From the NCBI GenBank assembly GCA_015499985.1, contig JAAAUF010000208.1:32493-49747 (forward strand): DNA of 17,255 nt, read 5' to 3'. Of the stretch, positions 9,583-17,255 are shown one piece after another. The translations under genes and the position numbers were made by a program. The notes beneath the pieces are model-generated. The model did not search any database. It had not been told where the DNA came from and saw nothing but the letters and a program-made list of their open reading frames with translations. The stretch's first letter is position 1. Every line of letters starts with the position of its first letter. Source of the DNA: Haplosporangium gracile (taxonomy: Eukaryota; Mortierellomycota; Mortierellomycetes; Mortierellales; Mortierellaceae).

Positions 9583-12500
9583 ATGGGAGTGCCAAAATTC
9601 TTCCGATGGATGGGGTAATTGCTTGAAATATGGAGGCGATGAAGAACACCTGTTGAATTAGTTGTTCTGTGTATTATGTAACGAAACGAAGATTGATGCA
9701 TGAGCATGTAAAGGTTGTCAATAGAGCAGGCTCACTAACAAAAAAAAAAAAAAAAACGTCTCGTCAACCATCTGTTTGCTTTGCATTCATCGAAACTGAA
9801 AATAGTGAAAGATACCCTCTGTGCTCGCAGTTGATCACTGAGAATGCCATCCCCGAGTTTGGTAATGACCTTATCAAGAAAATGAACTGACAAACTGTTT
9901 CGAGTCGAAGAATTGTATAAAGGAAATAGACAATACGATCCTTAACCCTTGGGAGGAGACGGATCAACAGACAATAGCAAGCAATTTTTATCACACTCTT
10001 TATTGTTACTGAACAAAAACAACTACAATGGGAACAAATAGACAACCTGTACCTGGACATGAACGGAATCATCCACAACTGCTCACTACCGAACGACACC
10101 GATGCCCACTTCCGTCTGTCCGAGGACAAAATCTTCCTCGCTATCTTCAACTATATTGATCACTTGTTCTTGAAGATCAAACCACAAAAGGTCTTCTTCA
10201 TGGCCGTCGACGGTACGTTGGAGGAGTAGCTCATTGACTTTGTTTTGCGTGCCTGATATTGTCTGTATTTCGTATGGTGCAAAGGGAGAAAGAGATAGCG
10301 CATAAAGTGTGAGACAGTGAAGGTGAGAGAGCTTGTTTGAAGAACGTCGTTGACCTAATATGTGTGTTTCCCGCTCTACAACGACACGCATCGTTCTCTA
10401 GGTGTTGCCCCTCGTGCCAAAATGAACCAACAGCGTTCTCGTCGATTCCGCACAGCCAAGGATGCTGACGATGCCAAGCGCAAGGCAATCGCTAAGGGAG
10501 AGGAGCTCCCAGAAGAGGAGCAGTTCGATCGTAACTGTATCACTCCAGGTAACACCTTTTGTTTTCGTTTTACGCATTCTTTTGCAAAAGAAACGATTGA
10601 TCCAGCGTGGAGGGAAAACTGACCTTCGCATTTTCTCTAAATATTCCACTTAAAAACATATAGGAACACCATTCATGAAAAGACTGTCGGCGCAGCTGGA
10701 ATACTTCATCTCCAAGAAGATGACCGAGGACGCCAACTGGCGCGGTGTCAAGGTGGTGCTTTCAGGACACGAGGTTCCCGGAGAGGGAGAACACAAGATC
10801 ATGGAATACATTCGTCTATCAAAAGCTCAAGAAGGATATAACCCCAACACTCGACATTGTTTGTACGGTCTCGACGCCGATCTGATTATGCTGGGCCTGC
10901 TGAGCCACGAGCCTCACTTTGCGCTTTTGCGCGAGGAGGTCACCTTCGGGAGGACCAACAAGAAAAAAGGGTAAGTTCATTTTCACATCAGCTCAGCCTC
11001 CGGAGACAATCTTCAAGGTTGCGCTGCGGCCTTTGTTCTTTATTTAAGTCATTGGAAGAATAAGCGTCAATTTTGACTGCGGCTGGCGGGGTTGCCTATC
11101 TGATCAAGAAAATTTCAATTCAACTAACCCTGGAAAAATATCACGATCGTGCTCACGATTAGGTCCATCGATACACAAAACTTCTTCTTGATGCACCTCT
11201 CGCTGCTGCGGGAGTACCTCGACATGGAGTTCAACACCCTTCAGGAAACATTACCCTTCCCCTATGATCTTGAGCGCATCATCGACGACTTTGTGCTCAT
11301 GTGTCTGTTTATCGGAAACGATTTCTTGCCACATCTTCCCAACCTTCACATCGCTGAGGGTGCGCTGAGTCTTCTTTTCAATATCTACAAGAAGCTGCTT
11401 CCACAATTGGGCGGCTACTTCCAGGATTCTGGAGAGATGAATTTTCATCGTGTTGAGGCCATGTTCCATGAACTGGCCGAGGTGGTCGAGAGCGAGGCCT
11501 TTGAGGCAGAGTGCGATGATCTCAAGTACATTGGTGGCAAGATGGCCGAGCTGTTGATTGTGCCCAACTCTGGACAAAAGAACAATGGCAAGCACCGCCA
11601 AGGAATGCGTATGGGTAAACCCATTGAGAACGCCAACGAGCTCGGTAAGTTTTTTTGTTTATTTGTGATTACATGATGTTTTTGTGAGCAACAGGCTTGT
11701 GGTACCCTATGATATTGAACTGACATTTTTCTATTTATTTCACCTGGACGAAATAGTAATGACAAGAAGGCAAAAGGATTTGTATGACCAGATCAAGGAA
11801 TTCGTGCTAGAGCGCAAGGATGTCCTTCATTTCCCATCAACGCTGAACTCGAGCGAGCGCAGCTTTGTCAAGAGAATCGCAGCTGCGATTGAGATCCGAT
11901 ACGGTACCGAGACGTCACCTGAGGATGTGAAGAACCTTTATATCGAGTTTGACGAGGAAGAGGACGATGAGGATGTAGAGTCTCAGGAAGCACGGGCACG
12001 CGTCATGCGCAAATACGACCAGGCTGAGGTCGTCGAGGATGTGATCGAGAACGAGAAACTTCGAAACGAGAAGGCCAAGAATGTCTATGACGACAGGTTA
12101 CAGCAATGGAAGAAGGACTACTATTTGGTATGTGTCTTCCCTCTCGTTTTGATTGATTGTTTATTGCTATTGAGAATTGTTTACTAATATCTACACTACA
12201 TTCAATGGTGATTGCACTTGCAGGAGAAACCTGAGCTCGAGCATGAGGCGGATATCCGCAAGATGGTTTTCACGTACATCGAGGGTCTGCAATGGGTGCT
12301 CTACTATTACTACCGAGGAGTTTCCTCATGGGCATGGTTCTACCCATACCACTATGCACCCAAGATCTCCGGTAAGATTCTTCTTTCTTGTCTCTCTGGG
12401 GTTTTTTGATGTCCTTTGGCCTGCGAGCTCACATTAGCCTGCGATTGTACTTCGTGTAGATCTGGTCCACTTGGACTTGTTCAAGTTCCCATTCGATCTT

Positions 12501-15500
12501 GGAACCCCGTTCAAACCCTATGAGCAGCTCATGGGTGTCTTGCCCGAAGCCAGTAAACAACATATCCCACAAGCATACTGGGTAAGTGTTTCTGCCTTGG
12601 TTTATGCAACTGTAGCTGCCTTTTTGACCAATCAAGTGGCGGGGTTGCGACACGACAAGTGCTAACAACAAACAACGTGTTGCATTTAATAGGATCTAAT
12701 CACCAAGGAGTCATCACCCATCAAGGACTTTTACCCCAGCGACTTTGACTTGGATATGAACGGCAAGAAGCAGGACTGGGAGGCTATTGTCAAGATTCCC
12801 TTTATTGACCAGGACCGACTTTTGACGGCCATGAAGAGTAAGTCGTATTTTCCTATGGCTAAGTACAGGGAGTGAGTATGAATATTCTTCTTACACTAAG
12901 TTAACATCGCACTCCTCCCATCTCTACTATCAGGTAAGGAGCACTTGCTGACGCCAGAGGAAGTTGAGAGAAATGAGACTGGCGAGAGCGCAGTTTTCAC
13001 TCGCGACGAAAGCTTAAGCGACACCTATCCTTCGCCCTTGCCTTCGGTCTTCCCCGACATCAAGGATTGCAAATGCAAGCGGTCTGTCTTCCACCTCCCC
13101 GTCATCGAAGGCGTCTCTTCCTTGAGAAAGGGTCTGTGCGAAGGAGCACTCAAGGGAGCCGATGCGCTCTTTGGTTTCCCCTCTCTGGATACCATCAAAC
13201 ATTCTGGCAACCTCGGCTACCACGGTGTTCAGGTCTTCCAGGCGCCTTCTCGGAACGAAACCATGGTTGTCAACATTGTGAATCGATTCGAAGATGTCAA
13301 GCCCGAGGCGCTGGCCTTGTCGAAGCTCGGAAAGCGAGTCTTTGTTGGCTGGCCCTTCTTGAAGGAGGGCATTGTTTCATCGATTTCGGACGAAATGTTC
13401 AAGTACGAGTTGCAGGTTCAGGGCAAGAACAAGGTTGTCATCAAGACACCTCACCGCACCAACACTTTCGATACATGGCGCAAACGCGTCGACAGGATCG
13501 AGACTCTCTACACTAAGCGATTCGGTGTGGTCATTGGCGACATTGAGTTTACGGCCCAGGTCTTGCTTTTGAAGGGTCTCAGGCGGGAGATGAACGGAGC
13601 ATTGGTCAAGGACTTTTGCAAGCCTGGAGAAGAGCAGGAGTTCGCTGTCCAGACCCTCATCGACAGTGTCCGTCACCCTGATACCAGAACAAAAGAGGAA
13701 TCTCCTCGTCCTCTTAATGAAGACTTTCCTCAGGATTCGCAGGTGTTTTTCTTGGGTCATGGACATTATGGATGCCCTGCTCAAGTCATTGCTCACTCTG
13801 ACAACGCCCTTGCTCTCCGCGTCGCTGTAAGTTACTTTGGGGTTTCAGTTGCATTGGTTTTTTTAGGTGGCGCGGATTATCACGTTGGAAAATGTATACT
13901 AATTTATTGTATTATTGTTGATAATAGATCCCTAGCGAGCACAAGGGCGAGCCGACGTTTGGACACAAGATTGTGAAAGAGGCGCTTTTGGGATCAGTTT
14001 ATCAGCCTTCATTTGTTGTGAACAAGAAGGTTGGCATCTCTGCTTTGATCCTCAGCAAGCTGACCTCGTCCCTTCACGTTGTCTATCGCTCGACAGATCG
14101 TCGCATCAATTTGGGTCTCAACCTCAAGTTTGAAGGCAAAAAGCAGAAGGTTCTTGGCTACACTCGCAAGACCGACGGTGGATGGGAGTTCAGTCAGAAG
14201 GCGATCGCGCTTCTTCAGGAGTACAAGAAGCTGTTCCCCGAGTTCATTGACGGACTGGAAAAGAGGGCTCGTTCGGACTTTTACATTGCCGAGGAGCTTT
14301 ACCCCAACGGCGACAGTATCGAGATGATCAAACGGATCGAGGACTGGCTCAAGAAGTCCAAGGTTAGGGACTTTGAACGCGTTGATCTCGATGCCGAGCA
14401 ACTCGACAAGGTGAGTTACAGTATTATAAGTGTTCAGCATGATGGCGGGTAATGTGAAGTTTGAAAAGGCCGAAGTAGTTGATTTTCTCACTAATATATT
14501 TCAAAACTATAGGAAACTATTGCACTGGTGGAGAAGGCAGCGGACGAATACGTCGAGACGAGGTCGGGAATGAAACACGTCATTGTCAAAAATTTGGGTC
14601 GCCACACTATGCTCAAGCCCAGCCACGCTGCAACATTGTTGCCCGACCAGACCTTCAAGCTTGGAGATCGGGTTGTCTTTGTTCAGGACTCAGGAACTGT
14701 CCCCATTGGCGCCAAGGGAACTGTTGTTGGCATTGACCGTTTGGAGATTGAAGTTGTCTTTGACGACAAGTTTATGAGCGGCATGGATCTCAGTGGACGC
14801 TGTTCGATGTATCGCGGCATGACGGTTGTACCTCAGTCGATCTTGAATCTTTCCAACCCTCAGTGCAATCAGAAGGCACCAGCTACTCCTGCACCTGCGG
14901 CTGCAGCTCCAAGACCCAAGCCTATCAACATTCTTCCCAAGAACAATAGCCAGCATAAACCAACGGACGACAAACCTTCCGGCTGGGATATTCTCGGAGT
15001 TGCACCAGTCGCTGAGAAGCCCAAGAAGGGTCCTCATCACCCCAAGAACCATAACAACAACAATCATGGTGGAAGTAGCAACGGAGGCGGCAGGACGTTG
15101 GGTCAGGTTCCCCGTGGTGAGCAGCCCATCAACGTGAACCAGAATCAGAGTTTGGGTTTCCATGCACGTCCCAGACCTCCTGTTCAAATTGCGGTCCGAC
15201 CCAACTCTGAAAATAACAAGCCTGGCGCCGAGGACATTTCTGCGCTCTTGCTTGGACTTTTGCACAAGAATGTGCCTGCGGATCAGGTTGGTGGACCTAG
15301 TGGCCCCAATGCAGCTCAGGGCATGTCGTTTGGAACCCTGCCCCCCGTCCTCCCTGCCGCAGGATCTCAGGCTGCCGCGCTTTTGGAACATCTCCGTCCC
15401 AGACCCCCATCTCAGCAACATCAGAACCAGCACCAGCATCAGCAGCAGCCAGCTCCTCCACCAGCCTGGCAGGATGCTGGTCGTATCCAACAACAACATG

Positions 15501-15991
15501 GACAATCGTCACCACAACAGCATCAGCAAGGACAGAGAGGTGTTCAGCGCCATCCTCGTCCTCCACCAGCCAACGGCCAGCCTCAGGCCGGTAACAATAA
15601 CAATAACAACCAGCGTCCTCCAGGGTTCTCGAACCGTGGAGGTCACCGTGGTGGCCACTCTCAGGGACAGCCTCGCCCTACACCTGCCAACCAGACCCAG
15701 GCCCAAGCTCAGGGTCAGGGTCAGTCTGGACCTTCGAACGGAGGAGGCAATGGCAATAGCAAGGCGAAGAACAATGGTCAAGAGCGTGGAAACAACAACA
15801 ACAACAACAACCGTCGTGGTCGCGGCCGTGGCGGAAACCGTGGAGGAAACAAGGGAGGCGACTCTGCTGCTGCTGCTACAGCTCCTTCTCCAGCTGCTGC
15901 TACAGCTTCAGCGGGAGGATCGTCGTCGTCGTCTGCCCCTGCCCCTGCCCCTGCCCCAGCAGCAACACCTGCACCAGCACCCTCGACCTAG
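9583..15991 (+). CDS. XRN1: 5'-3' exoribonuclease Xrn1, 1611 aa, 13 exons
   Basis: Exons are 9583-9614, 9806-9861, 10042-10212, 10402-10548, 10664-10970, 11163-11644, 11757-12127, 12224-12371, 12460-12581, 12693-12837, 12934-13826, 13928-14410 and 14513-15991; together exactly 1612 codons with TAG. Xrn1 degrades decapped 5'-monophosphate mRNA in the cytoplasm and P-bodies. The N-terminus [10 protein letters not shown] is typical. Conserved blocks are [60 protein letters not shown] and [20 protein letters not shown]. Catalytic residues fall at D35, D86, E176, E178, D206, D208 and D291, the yeast-family numbering as I recall it, so the first six exons fit without a net insertion. Residues from about 665 to 1235 carry the Xrn1-specific domains, ending in an SH3-like fold ([14 protein letters not shown] onward). 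After about 1240 the tail is low in complexity, rich in P/Q/N, with an RGG-type segment. Confidence 0.97.
9740..9756 (+). repeat. A17 homopolymer in XRN1 intron 1
   Basis: Seventeen consecutive A residues directly follow a branch-point-like CACTAAC in the 191-nt first intron (9615-9805). The acceptor is about 50 bases further on (AAAATAG|T). Confidence 0.9.
12931..12938 (+). promoter_or_regulatory. Acceptor directly followed by donor-like sequence in XRN1
   Basis: Intron 10 (12838-12933) ends in CTATCAG, and exon 11 begins GTAAGG. The combined CAG|GTAAGG has the form of a recursive (ratchet) splice site. The frame is kept by treating GTAAG as exon: A at 12837 plus GT gives Ser, then Lys-Glu-His-Leu-Leu. 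Use of it as a second donor is not supported by the frame; the exon reading is preferred. Confidence 0.5.
15791..15860 (+). other. Poly-Asn and RGG-type segment in the Xrn1 tail
   Basis: An AAC microsatellite encodes a run of asparagines followed by [19 protein letters not shown] segments commonly bind RNA and are arginine-methylated in other proteins. Here it sits just before an Ala/Ser/Pro-repeat C-terminus. A second, weaker segment ([14 protein letters not shown]) lies at about 15630-15670. Confidence 0.7.
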
Positions 15992-16159
15992 AACTGAGTA
16001 CGGAGTCGAACCGCATTTTGAGAAAACTGGAAACTATCAGCATCAACAACAGCTATACCAACAAAAAGTTTTGAGAAATGTCCTTGTTAAAAGTACATGC
16101 GGGATAAAGAATATTAGCAGGCTATACATTACAATTAAATAAGATATACACGCACTTTT
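15992..16159. other. Convergent spacer, XRN1 3' end
   Basis: This short A/T-rich spacer lies between the XRN1 stop codon and the possible end of the minus-strand gene. AATTAAATAAG near 16133 is the nearest thing to a polyadenylation signal. Nothing else was seen. Confidence 0.5.
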
Positions 16160-16861
16160 TTTAAGCGTGGATTCTGTAGAGTTGTCGACTTCCGAAAGTC
16201 TTTGGGGCTGGATGATTGACGCGGTTGTTTGTGTTATGATGTTTGCCTTTCTCTGTGAGATACTTCTCTGAGCGCGTTGTGTTTGGCTGGGTGTAGCCCG
16301 AGTAGATCGTGTATCGAAGTCCCTGAAGCATGGTATAGTAGACTCAGTCCTGTCGCTGACACGCGCCTGAGGCCTCGCATTGGCCGGCGGCATCGTCACC
16401 GGGCCTACAACAGATGGCGACATCTAGATTCTAGACTCTCATCCGCTCTCTGGGCACATTGTTGGTTCTTCAAGAAGGAAGACAGGTGCGCGGGGCGGCA
16501 GGAGATCGATTGTGGGATGACCAGGCTGCCCCCTTGACGACATATCTTAGCTTGCTCGTTTTTCCTCGGGAAGGGCATTGGCGGAAGGACCCGCGGTAAT
16601 GGAGGGGGTGATGAGCAATTTGGTAGCCTCACAGACATACTTGGGATTCCTGATATGCATATGATGAGTCCAAAGGTGTTGCATTTCTCGAGGGGCGGTT
16701 CCTTGTCGGAAAAGAAGCGGCATTCTTCAGGGCCAATCCAACATTGAAAGAACTTTGAATTATTGGAAGAACTTGGACTTGTCTCCACCACCGATGACTG
16801 AGGTTGAGGTGGCAGTAATGGTGGTCGCGAAAGAGTTGACGGCGGCGTCAATGCGCGCCAT
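16160..16861 (-). CDS. Probable minus-strand gene, exon structure unresolved
   Basis: I do not recognise this gene. On the minus strand an ATG at 16861-16859 in good context (CCAACATGG) opens MARIDAAVNSFATTITATST, reading on to a TAA at 16762-16760 (33 codons). Further down, in the same frame, an open stretch from about 16726 to 16534 contains NPKYVCEATKLLITPSIT and ends in TAA; an acceptor-like CATATCAG|GAATCCC lies just before it. A third protein-like stretch (YTIYSGYTQPNTTRSEKYLT ... SRQLYRIHA) ends in TAA at 16163-16161. These may be parts of one spliced gene. I found no standard GTRNGT donor in the first stretch, so I cannot join them. A pyrimidine-rich leader precedes the ATG. Alternatives are a degraded gene or chance open frames. 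Confidence 0.3.
16743..16777 (-). repeat. Imperfect 19-nt tandem duplication in the minus-strand candidate
   Basis: ATTGAAAGAACTTTGA (16743-16758) and ATTGGAAGAACTTGGA (16762-16777) match at 14 of 16 positions and are spaced 19 nt apart. On the minus strand each encodes a KFFQ-like peptide in a different frame. Because 19 is not a multiple of three, the duplication shifts the frame and coincides with the stop codon that ends the MARID open frame. Confidence 0.6.
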
Positions 16862-17255
16862 GTTGGAGTTTGAATATTAGGCCATCTTTGGAAGGATAGA
16901 GGTGGTGGAAGGAAGAATACGGAGAAGTAAAGGTGAGGATGATTTTTTTGTTTGTTAACGAGTGAAGGATGAAGAGTGAGAGAGATACAAATTGGAAAGG
17001 CCCATTTGCTCCTAGTTTTTTTTTTATAGGTGTTTGCTCCTCCCTAAGGCGGATTGTGTGTTATTCTATAGAATGATGAGGGCGCGGGAGGGAGGAGATA
17101 TGTGTTGAATTATGAATCCAGGTTGACTTTTTGCTCCCATATTCCGGGAGAGCGACCAAAAATGTGGGACAGGGGATCAACGAGATCAGTTCACCAAATT
17201 CAGGGACAGGTTCACATTAACGGGTGCTCTGATACTGCGGGGGATTTGGCGGCAA
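16862..17255. other. Upstream region of the minus-strand candidate; no gene seen
   Basis: No coding potential was found. On the minus strand the part nearest 16861 is C/T-rich, like the leaders of the other genes here. It holds three copies of TTTGCTCC (17005-17012, 17033-17040 and 17130-17137). It also holds a 12-bp palindrome ATTCTATAGAAT (17063-17074) lying inside a 9-bp inverted repeat (17037-17045 and 17089-17097), and a short CTCCC/GGGAG hairpin at 17134-17150. It may be a promoter, possibly shared with a gene beyond the window. Confidence 0.5.

Noticed and set aside
14690..15505. 271-codon minus-strand open frame opposite the Xrn1 tail
   Set aside because: It lies wholly within a well-supported XRN1 exon and has no family features.

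Overview
The window looks like nuclear DNA from a filamentous fungus, most likely an early-diverging one (Mucoromycota, possibly Mortierella-like). The genes are dense with introns, with 18 placed here, mostly 87 to 443 nt long. Donors are mostly GTAAGT, GTATGT or GTGAGT; CTAAC- or CTAAT-like branch points are visible in several introns, and leaders are pyrimidine-rich. Glutamine tracts mix CAA and CAG. The assignment to a group is an inference; no rRNA or other marker gene is present.

Layout. Positions 1-86 are a perfect 38-bp inverted repeat with a 10-nt loop, followed by about 1.3 kb without a convincing gene, ending in a pyrimidine-rich leader. Positions 1404-6946 (+, 4 exons) encode a 1690-residue, largely disordered protein. 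It has an N-terminal MIT domain, glutamine-rich tracts, five basic/aromatic short motifs and two related helical segments near the C-terminus. Positions 7267-8921 (+, 4 exons) are ATP4, subunit 4 (b) of the mitochondrial F1Fo ATP synthase. Positions 9583-15991 (+, 13 exons) are XRN1, the cytoplasmic 5'-3' exoribonuclease. In the spliced model its catalytic residues fall at 35, 86, 176, 178, 206, 208 and 291, the numbering I recall for yeast Xrn1. Positions 16160-16861 on the minus strand probably hold an unresolved gene convergent with XRN1; I could not assemble its exons. Positions 16862-17255 look like its upstream region.

The three resolved genes lie in the same direction but belong to unrelated processes: probable membrane or ESCRT-linked trafficking, oxidative phosphorylation, and mRNA decay. 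I see no operon-like or cluster logic. I found no tRNA, rRNA, CRISPR array, transposase or other complete defence or mobile system. The most interesting items are the MIT protein's architecture, a palindrome that spans the first ATP4 splice donor, the fold-back repeat at the left edge, and the unresolved minus-strand gene.
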